Made by a program: the position numbers and the translations under genes
Shown: positions 51,395-59,885 of the stretch, piece after piece
How positions within the stretch are numbered: the stretch's first letter is position 1
Layout of the letters: each line of letters begins with the position of its first letter
Notes under the pieces: generated by a model
Databases searched by the model: none
What the model was told of the DNA's origin: nothing
What the model saw: only the letters and a program-made list of their open reading frames with translations
NCBI RefSeq assembly: GCF_030733265.1
Contig: NZ_JASHJI010000006.1
Span: forward strand, 124,001 to 188,000
DNA from: Roseibium sp. MMSF_3412
GTDB taxonomy: Bacteria > Pseudomonadota > Alphaproteobacteria > Rhizobiales > Stappiaceae
Length of the DNA: 64,000 nt
Direction: 5' to 3'

Positions 51395-51732
51395 AGGCCG
51401 TGGGAACGCTGTATAGCGAGGAGATTTCGGAAGCGCAAGCCTCCCGGCCGCCTATCTTTCCCGTCCGGGACCGGGTTTTCCCCAAGCTCTTGAATTCAGG
51501 TCCCTTCCCGACGAAAGAACGCCTGATCCGGAGCCTGGACCGCTGTCACCGGATACCCGTATTCTTTGTTTCGCCCGCACCGGTCCAAGGCCCGACGCTA
51601 CAGCGACAAAAAAAGCATCCGAACCTATGCAAATCGCTTGCGGGATCAGCCGAGCTTTGCTAAACGACCCTCCACGCAGCGGGACCTTGTCTCGCTGTTC
51701 CCGACGGGTTTATCCTGAACCCGAAAAAGTGT
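51395..51732. other. Spacer between the two tRNA genes
   Basis: Holds the tRNA-Gln promoter near its left end and a weaker candidate for tRNA-Pro (TTGTCT 51687-51692, 16 bp, TTTATC 51709-51714). The plus-strand frame running through 51283-51663 crosses the tRNA and is not credible. Confidence 0.5.
51410..51438 (-). promoter_or_regulatory. Promoter of tRNA-Gln
   Basis: On the minus strand TTGCGC (51438-51433), a 17-base spacer and TATACA (51415-51410) make a good sigma70 promoter. The predicted start would be about 9 bases before the mature tRNA. Confidence 0.65.
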
Positions 51733-51809
51733 CGGAGTGTAGCGCAGCCTGGTAGCGCACCTCGTTCGGGACGAGGGGGTCGGAGGTTCGAATCCTCTCA
51801 CTCCGACCA
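51733..51809 (+). tRNA. tRNA-Pro (anticodon CGG)
   Basis: Plus-strand cloverleaf: acceptor CGGAGTG / CACTCCG, D-arm AGCGCAGCCTGGTAGCGC, anticodon arm CCTCG-TTCGGGA-CGAGG with anticodon CGG, T-arm GGAGGTTCGAATCCTC, discriminator A and an encoded CCA. No integrase or prophage lies downstream. Confidence 0.96.
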
Positions 51810-52080
51810 TTTTTTCTCTTGATCAGCCGATTTTAACTCACTTTCCGGGTGGCCGGATTTGCAGCGGATGACCGATGCCGTCGGGCAAACGTTTGGAGGT
51901 GCTTAGGTGCCTACAGGCGATGACCTGTTGCCCGGGCTCTATCTGCCCTGTCACCGCGTCGCCTTCATTCCGGTTGTTCGCGGAATTACGGTTTCATCTC
52001 CAATGCGGCCCGTTTGCTGCGGCCACAAGAGACGCCGACGAGGCAGCCATCGAAAACCGAAAGACCGATGGCCACAACAC

Positions 52081-52497
52081 TCAAAGTGCCCGAATCCGAT
52101 TGTTTCTTGCGTTGTGTTCGAGCTCTGCCAGCCCCAATAACTCCAACGTCGGGCCGACATAGTTGGCGAAGCGTCCCCTGTACCCCTTGCGCAGGCCGTA
52201 ATACCCGCCGACCGGGTTTCCTTCCGATCGCGCCCAGTCCTCCAGTGTACCCGGCTTCGTCGGTTTGCCCTCGTCTGCATTGCCAAGCGGCATCCAGTCG
52301 CCATGGGCCTTCAGCATTGCGTGGGCATCCTCTATGGCGCGCAGTTGGTAGGACAATCGTGTCTTGCCCACTTGAACAACCAATGCAGGTGGGTCATTTG
52401 CAACGTCCTTCCAAACTTGAAACTCAGAGGTCAGCGGCGGGGTCTTCAAAAGCCAGGGATCTTCTTCAATGCCAGAGCCATAGACAACATCATTCAT
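52081..52497 (-). CDS. Hypothetical protein of a conserved small family
   Basis: A 138-residue protein without a named function. Characteristic segments: EEDPWLLKTPPLTSEFQVWK, AHGDWMPLGNADEGKPTK and NPVGGYYGLRKGYRGRFANY. I recall similar proteins beside SRPBCC genes, but cannot confirm. Its ATG overlaps the end of the upstream SRPBCC gene by 8 bp, so the two are translationally coupled and should act together. Confidence 0.8.
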   Translation of the reverse strand: MNDVVYGSGIEEDPWLLKTPPLTSEFQVWKDVANDPPALVVQVGKTRLSYQLRAIEDAHAMLKAHGDWMPLGNADEGKPTKPGTLEDWARSEGNPVGGYYGLRKGYRGRFANYVGPTLELLGLAELEHNARNNRIRAL

Positions 52498-52912
52498 TTC
52501 CTTCCGCCCTTTCTTTCAATGCATTTGCAAACTTTTCAAAACTTGGTGTCAGGTCGGGGATAGTCTTCACGATCAAGTTTGACAGGACACCGCTATAGAC
52601 CTCTTCCATATCAAACGCAGTCTTGTCGCCGATCGCAGAAAGCGAGAATGTCCGCGTACCTGTAAACAACCCCAATGGCATTCCACCTTGCCAGATCATC
52701 TTTCCAGGTGCTTGAAACGCCTTAACGCGCAGTATGAAGGCCCGTTTGGGATCGACCTCCGACCAAAGCTTGATCCGGCTGTTCAACGAAAGCGTGCCCT
52801 CAATCTTCAAAATGCCAAATGGGACAGGATCGTGTTGCAAATCCCGGGTCAAAGCGGACCAAACCTTGTCGGCCGTGGCCGAGATTTCGATGGATGTGCT
52901 GCAGATCTTCAT
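52490..52912 (-). CDS. SRPBCC (START/Bet v1-like) family protein
   Basis: A 140-residue protein with the START-like opening STSIEISATADKVWSALTRD, then LWSEVDPKRAFILRVKAFQA and a long C-terminal helix. These folds bind hydrophobic ligands or serve as small stress or lipid-handling proteins. Start at 52912 with AAGGAAGGGACGGAA upstream. It is divergent from a WYL regulator 73 bp away, whose candidate operator lies between. Confidence 0.85.
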   Translation of the reverse strand: MKICSTSIEISATADKVWSALTRDLQHDPVPFGILKIEGTLSLNSRIKLWSEVDPKRAFILRVKAFQAPGKMIWQGGMPLGLFTGTRTFSLSAIGDKTAFDMEEVYSGVLSNLIVKTIPDLTPSFEKFANALKERAEGNE

Positions 52913-52950
52913 TTCCGTCCCTTCCTTGTACAGGTAGGGATAAATCAAGT

Positions 52951-52973
52951 AACATGACATCTTCTGTCATGTT
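52951..52973. promoter_or_regulatory. 23-bp palindromic operator candidate
   Basis: AACATGACA, 5 bases, TGTCATGTT: a perfect 9-bp inverted repeat midway between the divergent SRPBCC and WYL-regulator genes. Its position makes it the likely binding site of the WYL regulator, controlling both directions. Confidence 0.6.
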
Positions 52974-52985
52974 TGGTTGAGCCTT

Positions 52986-53636
52986 ATGCGTGCAGCGCGC
53001 CTGCTTCAAATTCTCCTTCTTCTACAAAATCGCGGCCGCCAGACCTCTGTCCAGCTCTCTCAAGAACTGGAGGTTTCAACCCGTACAATCCTTCGCGATG
53101 TCGACGCCATGACGGAGGCCGGGCTGCCGATCATTGTTCATCAGGGAAACGGTGGCGGGATTGAGCTGGGGTTCAACTACCGGACACGGTTGACCGGCCT
53201 TGCGCGAGACGAGGCTGCTGCTCTAGCGCTCATCCTTTCGGCAGATAACCCGATGGTGTCTGCTCTGGGTCTGGAGAACGCCGCCAAACGCGCGCAGGCA
53301 AAGCTGATTGAAAGTCTTCCAGACAAGACGAGACTGGAGACGAAAACAACGGCAGCAAGGTTCATTCTGAATGAACGTGAACCTGTCCATGACAAACGGA
53401 TCCGCGCAATGGCGCGGGCGGTTCAAGCAGAAACGATCGTGCGCGTTCGTTTCGCAACAAAGACCGAACAATTGATCTATCCAATCCGCTTGGAAAAGGA
53501 CGCTATGACGTGGCGCGTGCATGACAGCTTCTCCGAAACCACCCTGCCGATTGAGAATTGGGGAAGATTGAACGTTTCGTCGATGCGTATTCCCGCGGCC
53601 AAAAGAGGCGGATACCCCGTAATCGAAGAAAAATAG
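52986..53636 (+). CDS. YafY-type HTH/WYL domain transcriptional regulator
   Basis: A 216-residue regulator. Winged helix (RAARLLQILLLLQNRGRQTS, VSTRTILRDVDAMTEAGLPI) and a shortened WYL region (ETIVRVRFATKTEQLIYPIR, LEKDAMTWRV). ATG at 52986; the TTG at 52977 is an alternative, and no ribosome-binding site is seen. Divergent from and probably controlling the SRPBCC pair. Effector unknown. Shorter than the related regulator at 3058-3759. Confidence 0.88.
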   Translation: MRAARLLQILLLLQNRGRQTSVQLSQELEVSTRTILRDVDAMTEAGLPIIVHQGNGGGIELGFNYRTRLTGLARDEAAALALILSADNPMVSALGLENAAKRAQAKLIESLPDKTRLETKTTAARFILNEREPVHDKRIRAMARAVQAETIVRVRFATKTEQLIYPIRLEKDAMTWRVHDSFSETTLPIENWGRLNVSSMRIPAAKRGGYPVIEEK

Positions 53637-53781
53637 CGCACAGGCGGGCAAACGGCGGCATTGGGACATTTGAACGCGTTTCCGTCGTTCTCGTGGCGCT
53701 ATTGCGATCCCCAAGTTTGTCCACGAGCAAGCTCTCGGCTGCTTTGCGAACACAACAATGGCGCCCGGCAAATGCGGCCTT

Positions 53782-54429
53782 CTACCTGACCTCGATTGCC
53801 TCCAGTATCAGCGGCAGACGCTGGCCCTGCAGCATCATGTGGTCCCGCATCAGCTGGTCAGCGTGAAGTCCGTCATTGGCGATAATCGCCTCCAGAATCC
53901 GGGTGTGCTCCTCGGTCGATTTTTCCAGGCGGCCGCGCATGCTGTACGGCAGGGCACGATATGGGTTGATGTGCCCGGAAAGCTGTTCAATCTGTTCGAT
54001 GAGACGATTGTTGCCCGCGGCCTGATGGATGGCGTCGTGGAATGCCAGGTTTGCTCTCGCGTAGGCGTTCGGATCGTTCGCTTTGGCCGCTTCTTCGCAT
54101 TCGGCCAGTCTGTCCTGCATCGTGTCCGCCTTTTGCGACGTCAGGCGATCGGCAGCCAGTCTGCAGGCCATGCCCTCCAACTCCGCTGCGACTTCAAACA
54201 GGTCAATGATTTCCTTGGCGGTTAGCGTGCGAACCAATGCCCCCTTGCGCGGCCGTGTCTCCAGGAGACCGCTGTCGACAAGTGAACGAACGGCCTCCCG
54301 AACAGGGGTGCGCGACACGCCGAACCGCTCCGCCAGGGCCGCTTCTTCCAGCTGGTCGCCGGGACGCAAGGCACCGGACCGAATGTCGTTTCGCAAAGTC
54401 TCGATCAGTTGGTCAGCAACACGAGCCAT
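53782..54429 (-). CDS. GntR family regulator, FCD (FadR-like) type
   Basis: A 215-residue repressor. Winged helix in residues 1-70 (LIETLRNDIRSGALRPGDQL, FGVSRTPVREAVRSL) and an FCD ligand domain with the metal-site Asp/His pattern (FHDAIHQAAGNNRL, HTRILEAI). Divergent from the TRAP transporter operon, whose promoter contains a palindrome of the type FCD regulators bind. Start at 54429; a TTG at 54435 is possible. Confidence 0.92.
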   Translation of the reverse strand: MARVADQLIETLRNDIRSGALRPGDQLEEAALAERFGVSRTPVREAVRSLVDSGLLETRPRKGALVRTLTAKEIIDLFEVAAELEGMACRLAADRLTSQKADTMQDRLAECEEAAKANDPNAYARANLAFHDAIHQAAGNNRLIEQIEQLSGHINPYRALPYSMRGRLEKSTEEHTRILEAIIANDGLHADQLMRDHMMLQGQRLPLILEAIEVR

Positions 54430-54517
54430 CTTCAATCCCCTGATTTGACACTTCTTTTACTCCGCAACACGGGCTTTGTCGATACACATGTTGACAAATG
54501 TAAATTTTTATAACTCT

Positions 54518-54533
54518 TATATGTATACATATA
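54518..54533. promoter_or_regulatory. Palindromic operator in the TRAP promoter
   Basis: TATATGTATACATATA is a perfect 16-bp palindrome with the GTATAC core common to FCD-type GntR sites. It lies 32 bp before the dctP ATG and just downstream of a TTGACA -35 element (54491-54496), so binding would block transcription. Confidence 0.6.
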
Positions 54534-54565
54534 GATTGCATATGTACCCACTGGAGGAAACCGAC

Positions 54566-55549
54566 ATGAAAAACACTCTGCTGACATTCGCGGCCGCAGC
54601 CGCTCTGCTATCGGCGCAAGCAGCCCAGGCCACCGAGCTGCGGTTGTCGCATCAATGGTCCACAAAAGATGTCAGACACGCAGTCGCCGAGATTGTCGCC
54701 AACGAGGTCGCAGCCGCTGACGTCGACCTGAACATCAAGATTTTTCCGTCAAAGTCGCTGTTCAAGCCGCGCGAACAATACCGCCCGTTGAGTCGCGGCC
54801 AGCTCGACATGACCGTGTTTCCGCTCAGCTATGCCGGTGGACAGCAACCGGCCTTCAACCTCACCTTGATGCCTGGACTTGTGAAGAACCATGACCATGC
54901 GTCGCGGCTCTCCAAATCGCCGTTCATGGACGCGCTGGAAGCCAAGATGGCCGAGGATGACGTCATGGTGCTTGTCCACGGCTACCTGGCAGGCGGCTTT
55001 GTCGGCAAGAACAAGTGCATCACCAAGCCGGCGGACGTGGAAGGTCTGCAGACGCGGGCAGCCGGCAAGTCCTTTGAAGAAATGCTCGTTGGTGCCGGGG
55101 CCTCCATTGCGTCCATGGCCTCGTCGGAGATCTATAGCGCGATGCAAACCGGCGTGCTCGACGCGGCGAACACCTCGTCATCGTCCTTCGTCTCCTACCG
55201 CATCTTCGAACAGGTCGCGTGCTACACGCCTGCCGGCGACGTTGCGCTCTGGTTCCTGTACCAGCCACTGCTGATGAACAAGACCACCTTCGAACGCCTG
55301 TCGGAGACACAACAGTCGGCACTGCTGGCGGCGGCTGCCAAGGCTGAAGCTTTTTATCTGGAAGAAGCGAAGAAGCAGGACGCGCTTTCCGTCAATGTCT
55401 TCAAGGAAGCCGGCGTCGAAATTGCCGAGATGTCGCCCGAAGACTTCGCCGCCTGGCAGGCCCTTGCAAAGGAAACCTCCTACAAGTCCTTCGTCGACAG
55501 CGTTCCAAACGGACAGGACCTCCTCGATATGGCGCTCTCCGTGGAGTGA
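54566..55549 (+). CDS. dctP: TRAP transporter substrate-binding protein
   Basis: A 327-residue periplasmic binding protein with a signal peptide (about 1-22, AAQA). DctP landmarks: LRLSHQWSTKDVRHAVAE, PREQYRPLSRGQLDMTVFPL and SEIYSAMQTGVLDAANTSS, where the conserved Arg that binds a carboxylate is expected near LQTRAAG. GGAGG 8 bases before ATG. First gene of dctP-dctQ-dctM. Substrate is a carboxylate by family. Confidence 0.93.
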   Translation: MKNTLLTFAAAAALLSAQAAQATELRLSHQWSTKDVRHAVAEIVANEVAAADVDLNIKIFPSKSLFKPREQYRPLSRGQLDMTVFPLSYAGGQQPAFNLTLMPGLVKNHDHASRLSKSPFMDALEAKMAEDDVMVLVHGYLAGGFVGKNKCITKPADVEGLQTRAAGKSFEEMLVGAGASIASMASSEIYSAMQTGVLDAANTSSSSFVSYRIFEQVACYTPAGDVALWFLYQPLLMNKTTFERLSETQQSALLAAAAKAEAFYLEEAKKQDALSVNVFKEAGVEIAEMSPEDFAAWQALAKETSYKSFVDSVPNGQDLLDMALSVE

Positions 55550-55616
55550 TGACCAGTGCGGGCGCGCGTCCTGCACCGCGCCCGCATCACATTCGAAACT
55601 ATCGGAGACAAAACCA

Positions 55617-56150
55617 ATGGAAACCACCATGCCCGCCCACCCGGACAAGCCGCGCGTCTTCCAGCAAGCAGTCGGCTGGGTCTCGGAAGTCTCAGGCTGG
55701 GTCGCGGCCGCAATGATCCTCGGCGCCGTGCTCCTGACGTGCCAGATGATCTTTGTCAGGTTTGTGCTTAACGCTTCAACCGTCTGGCAAACCGAGGTCG
55801 TTGTTTACCTGATGGTTGGTGCCACACTTGTCGGACTGGCCTTCGTGCAGAAACACAAGGGACACGTCAATGTGGACCTGCTGAAGCTGTGGTTGAGCCC
55901 GAATGCCGGCCGGACGCTCGAGATTGTCACCCATTCGGCTGCGATCATCGTGATCGGTGTCTGCCTTTTCTACGGCTACGAGTTCTGGCATCTGGCGCAG
56001 TCGCGCGGCTGGACATCCGACACCGTTACCGCCGTCCCTCTCTGGATCCCGTATCTGGCGCTGCCTGTCGGACTGGGACTCATGCTGCTGCAGCTGATTG
56101 CAGATCTTTTGGACGTTCTGTCCACCTCACATACCAGGGAGGACGCGTGA
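55617..56150 (+). CDS. dctQ: TRAP transporter small permease subunit
   Basis: A 177-residue protein with four helices, typical DctQ: CQMIFVRFVLNASTVWQTEV, HVNVDLLKLWLSPNAGRTLE, and WIPYLALPVGLGLMLLQLI. Start 55617 with CGGAGAC upstream. Its TGA overlaps the dctM ATG. Confidence 0.92.
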   Translation: METTMPAHPDKPRVFQQAVGWVSEVSGWVAAAMILGAVLLTCQMIFVRFVLNASTVWQTEVVVYLMVGATLVGLAFVQKHKGHVNVDLLKLWLSPNAGRTLEIVTHSAAIIVIGVCLFYGYEFWHLAQSRGWTSDTVTAVPLWIPYLALPVGLGLMLLQLIADLLDVLSTSHTREDA

Positions 56151-57466
56151 TGGATCCGCTTGTTCTTGGCATGATCATCGGGCTAGCAACGATCTTCGTT
56201 CTTTTTTCGGGAATATCCGTCGCCGTCGGCCTGCTGCTGGTGTCTGCCGTGTTTCTTCTCACATTCGACGGCCTGCGCTCGCTGGAGCTCATGCCCGAGA
56301 TCTTATTTGGAAAGCTCGACAGTTTCGCACTTCTTTCCATTCCCATGTTCATCATCATGGGGGCATCGATCGCCTCGACCCGGGCGGGTGCCGATCTCTA
56401 CGAAGCGCTCGAGCGATGGCTGACCCGGGTGCCCGGCGGTCTGGTGGTCTCCAATCTTGGAGCCTGCGCCCTGTTCTCGGCGATGTCCGGATCGAGCCCC
56501 GCTACCTGTGCGGCCATCGGCAAGATGGGCATTCCGGAAATGCGCAAACGCGGCTATTCGGAGGAAATCGCCACGGGTTCCATTGCTGCCGGCGGAACCC
56601 TCGGGATCCTGATCCCGCCATCCATAACCATGATCGTTTATGGCATCTCCACCGAGACCTCGATCGGCCGCCTGTTCCTGGCGGGCGTCGTACCCGGGTT
56701 GCTGCTGGTCGGGCTCTTCATGGCCTGGTCGATCTACGCCACATGGGCTTCCGGGGAGCGTGCGAGCCTCGGCCGCGTGACCTATAGCTGGCGCCAGCGG
56801 TTTGAAATCATGCCGAGGGTTCTGCCCTTCATCGCGATCATCGTCGGCGTGCTCTATGCCATGTATGGCGGTGTCGCAACGCCATCGGAAACCGCGGCCG
56901 TCGGCGCTCTGCTCTGCCTTGTCGTTGCAATGATCGTCTACAAGCTTGTTCGGCCCTCGGCACTCTGGTCGGTCCTGCGCGACAGCACCAAGGAAAGCGT
57001 GATGATCCTGTTCATCATCGCGGCGGCCGGTGTGTTTTCCTACATGCTGTCGAGCCTGTTCATCACCCAGGCGATCGCCGCGTGGATCAGCGAACTGGAC
57101 GTCAACCGCTGGGTCCTGCTCGGCGCAATCAACGTGTTCCTGATCGTTGCAGGCTTTTTTCTTCCGCCCGTCGCCGTGATCCTGATGACGGCACCAATCC
57201 TGCTACCGGTCATCACCGGTGCCGGGTTCGACCCGATCTGGTTCGCGGTTGTCCTGACCATCAACATGGAGATCGGCCTGATCTCTCCACCGGTGGGCCT
57301 CAATCTTTACGTGATCAACGGCATCGCGCCGGACATCTCGCTTCGCAAGATCCTGCTGGGCTCCCTGCCTTTCGTCGGATGCATGCTGATCGCCATCCTG
57401 ATTTTGTGTCTGTTTCCCGGTCTGGCCACCTGGTTACCCAACTTCGTAATGGGGCTCGCGCTCTGA
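56150..57466 (+). CDS. dctM: TRAP transporter large permease subunit
   Basis: A 438-residue, about 12-helix transporter of DctM/SiaM type. FSAMSGSSPATCAAIGKMGI, AAGGTLGILIPPSITMIVYG, and NMEIGLISPPVGLNLYVING are its signature loops. Drives sodium-coupled uptake with DctQ and DctP. Start overlaps the dctQ stop (TGATG), so translation is coupled. Confidence 0.94.
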   Translation: MDPLVLGMIIGLATIFVLFSGISVAVGLLLVSAVFLLTFDGLRSLELMPEILFGKLDSFALLSIPMFIIMGASIASTRAGADLYEALERWLTRVPGGLVVSNLGACALFSAMSGSSPATCAAIGKMGIPEMRKRGYSEEIATGSIAAGGTLGILIPPSITMIVYGISTETSIGRLFLAGVVPGLLLVGLFMAWSIYATWASGERASLGRVTYSWRQRFEIMPRVLPFIAIIVGVLYAMYGGVATPSETAAVGALLCLVVAMIVYKLVRPSALWSVLRDSTKESVMILFIIAAAGVFSYMLSSLFITQAIAAWISELDVNRWVLLGAINVFLIVAGFFLPPVAVILMTAPILLPVITGAGFDPIWFAVVLTINMEIGLISPPVGLNLYVINGIAPDISLRKILLGSLPFVGCMLIAILILCLFPGLATWLPNFVMGLAL

Positions 57467-57495
57467 GCGCCGGCTCCCGAAACAGGAGATAACTT

Positions 57496-58281
57496 ATGTC
57501 CCAAGCTTCCCGTTTTCGCCGTATCGGCCTTATCGTCCCGAGTTCCAACGTCACAATGGAAACGGAAATCCCCGCGCTCTTGAAAGCGAGAGAGTCGATC
57601 CTGCCCGACCGGTTCACATTCCACTCCTCACGTATGCGCATGAAGGCCGTGGTAAAGGAAGAGCTGGAGGCGATGGATGCCGACAGCCTCCGCTGCGCGA
57701 CCGAACTCTCCGACGCGGCCGTCGAGGTCCAGGCCTATGCTTGCCTTGTTGCGATCATGTCCATGGGTCTTGGCTACCACCGCACATCGTCAGAAAAACT
57801 CCATCAGGCAACCGCAGAAAACGGCTGTCCGACCCCGGTTCTGAACTCCGCCGGGGCCCTGGTGGACAGCCTGAAGGAAATGGGTGTCAAGAAGGTCTCA
57901 ATCATATGCCCCTACATGAAGCCGTTGACGAAGCTGGTTGTCGATTACATCGAGCACGAAGGCGTCGAGGTTCAGGATTTTCTCGCCCTCGAGATACCGG
58001 ACAATCTGGATGTCGCTTCCCAGGACCCGTCGGCTCCGGCTGAGTTGTGGCGCAAACTGGACGTGAAAGGCGTTGACGCCATCGTCGCGTCCGCCTGCGT
58101 TCAAATGCCGTCGCTTCCGGCGATTGAAATGATTGAGCGAGCCTCAGGCTTGCCGACGGTCTCTGCGGCTGTCGCAACGACCCGCAAGATCCTTCAAAGT
58201 CTCGGCCTGACCGAAGTTGCGCCGGGTGGAGGTGCTCTTTTGTCGGGTGGCCAGCTTGCAAGATTGCCAAAGGTTGCCTGA
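57496..58281 (+). CDS. Maleate cis-trans isomerase / Asp-Glu racemase-like protein
   Basis: A 261-residue enzyme of the maleate isomerase/arylmalonate decarboxylase superfamily: RRIGLIVPSSNVTMETEIPA at the N-terminus, with two catalytic Cys in AYACLVAIMSMG (about residue 83) and VASACVQMPSLPA (about residue 201). Maleate isomerase converts maleate to fumarate with such a Cys pair. It follows dctM by 29 bp, so it likely acts on the imported acid. AGGAGAT precedes the ATG. Confidence 0.85.
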   Translation: MSQASRFRRIGLIVPSSNVTMETEIPALLKARESILPDRFTFHSSRMRMKAVVKEELEAMDADSLRCATELSDAAVEVQAYACLVAIMSMGLGYHRTSSEKLHQATAENGCPTPVLNSAGALVDSLKEMGVKKVSIICPYMKPLTKLVVDYIEHEGVEVQDFLALEIPDNLDVASQDPSAPAELWRKLDVKGVDAIVASACVQMPSLPAIEMIERASGLPTVSAAVATTRKILQSLGLTEVAPGGGALLSGGQLARLPKVA

Positions 58282-58291
58282 TAGTTTCCCA

Positions 58292-59092
58292 ATGGCAGCA
58301 ACACCTTCAGAACCGGACAGGGTCGCGATCTACCAGATCACGCAGGCAACGACCGCGACCTTCACCGACCTCTATCTCCGTCAGACGTTCCTGTTCTTTG
58401 TCGAAAGCGGGTCGAAACGTGTCGTCACCCCCACACAGGATGTGGTTGGGAACGAGGGTGATCTGCTGGTTTTTCCTGCTGGCTCCGTCGTCACCATGGA
58501 AAACCGGCCGGTGCTGGACCGCACCTACCGCGCTTTGGGTGTCGCGTTTCCGGACACAGCGATTGCGCGTGTATTCGACCGCCAGTCGGCGGCAAGAGGC
58601 GATGATCGCGTCCAGGTCCTGAAGGCTGATCCGTTTCGCCCGCTGGATCTCTTGCCGATCCTTCGTGAAACGCTCGGTCACCCCTCCTTGCCGAGCGGTA
58701 TCCGAGAACACAGGCTGCTGGAACCGCTCATATGGCTGCGGGAAAACGGTGTCCGGCTCGCTCCGGGGCAGGAGGAGACGCCAATGGGCAAGGTCCGCCG
58801 CTTGATCGAACAGGACCTCAGCCATCCCTGGCGGGCTGCCGAAGCAGCCCGGCATCTGGCAATGAGCGAGGCCACATTGCGGCGATGGCTCGGCTCGTCC
58901 GGTCAGGGGTTCTCCAAAATTCTGATGAACACGAGGCTGGAGCACGGCCTGAGCCTGCTTCAGACCACGGATCGCCCGATCTCGACCATCGCGCTTGAAT
59001 GCGGTTTCAAAACGCCGTCACACTTCTCCGACGCCTTCCGCAGACGCTTCGCCATCAGTCCCAAACAGATCCGTGTTTCAACGACGGAGTGA
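58292..59092 (+). CDS. AraC family transcriptional regulator
   Basis: A 266-residue regulator. N-terminal cupin-like region (VVTPTQDVVGNEGDLLVFPA), and a C-terminal double HTH (AAEAARHLAMSEATLRRWLG, STIALECGFKTPSHFSDAFR). Begins 10 bp after the isomerase gene, so it belongs to the TRAP operon and may activate it or a further pathway. A longer frame overlaps the isomerase end. No clear ribosome-binding site. Confidence 0.87.
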   Translation: MAATPSEPDRVAIYQITQATTATFTDLYLRQTFLFFVESGSKRVVTPTQDVVGNEGDLLVFPAGSVVTMENRPVLDRTYRALGVAFPDTAIARVFDRQSAARGDDRVQVLKADPFRPLDLLPILRETLGHPSLPSGIREHRLLEPLIWLRENGVRLAPGQEETPMGKVRRLIEQDLSHPWRAAEAARHLAMSEATLRRWLGSSGQGFSKILMNTRLEHGLSLLQTTDRPISTIALECGFKTPSHFSDAFRRRFAISPKQIRVSTTE

Positions 59093-59188
59093 GCGGTAGC
59101 CGACAGTCTTTGAGCGACATCCGGAAGCAGACTCACCTGCGCACCGATATGTTCAGAGCATCAAGGTTACACACGAAAGGAATGCCAG

Positions 59189-59722
59189 ATGCTTCTGAAA
59201 ACGCTCACCTCTTCAGCGCTTGTCCTCGGCGTGCTCGCATCGCCTGTTGCTGCTGAAACTTTCCGGCTGACAAGCACATCGATCGCGGAAGGGCAACAAA
59301 TGGAGTCAACGCACGTCTTCCAGGGCTTTGGCTGCGAAGGCGGCAATCAAGCACCGGACTTGGCCTGGTCAGGCGCTCCTGACGGCACCCGGAGTTTTGC
59401 CGTAACTGTCTACGATCCAGATGCGCCGACCGGTTCCGGCTGGTGGCACTGGTTTGCCTTTAATATTCCTTCAGACGTCACCGAACTGCCCTCAAACGAG
59501 ACCGTTCCGCATGGCGCCGTGGAGCTCAAGAACGATTACGGATCAATCGGCTTTGGTGGCGCCTGCCCCCCTCCCGGTGAAGTGCACCGCTATCAGTTCA
59601 CGGTTCACGCACTCGGAACAGTATTGGAAATAGACGACAGCGTCAGCAATGCCCTGGCTGGTTACATGGTCAATGCAAACAGCCTTGCCAGCGCGTCTAT
59701 CACCGCAGTTTACACGCGGTAA
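59189..59722 (+). CDS. YbhB/YbcL family protein (PEBP/RKIP-like), exported
   Basis: A 177-residue protein with a signal peptide (about 1-21, ending PVAAE). PEBP core: GCEGGNQAPDLAWSGAPDGT, AVTVYDPDAPTGSGWWHW, and YGSIGFGGACPPPGEVHRYQ. The family binds phosphate-like or lipid head groups; bacterial function is unclear. AAAGGAA precedes the ATG. The gap after the AraC gene (96 bp) suggests its own promoter. Confidence 0.9.
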   Translation: MLLKTLTSSALVLGVLASPVAAETFRLTSTSIAEGQQMESTHVFQGFGCEGGNQAPDLAWSGAPDGTRSFAVTVYDPDAPTGSGWWHWFAFNIPSDVTELPSNETVPHGAVELKNDYGSIGFGGACPPPGEVHRYQFTVHALGTVLEIDDSVSNALAGYMVNANSLASASITAVYTR

Positions 59723-59885
59723 CGCGCCAAGTCCCCGGACAATCCCTGTCCTTGCGGTCCCGGTCGCCCGAAAAGCACGAAAGCAAACGGCGACCGGACC
59801 TGATCGTGACAGACCTATGAGGTCGCAAACAGGGCCGCTGCCAGAGATGGCACAGCAAAGCCGGACCCTGCTGTTTCACCCTCAC

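Noticed and set aside
51733..53640. A genomic island at the tRNA-Pro gene
   Set aside because: No integrase, no repeat of the tRNA 3-prime end found downstream, and neighbouring genes look ordinary.
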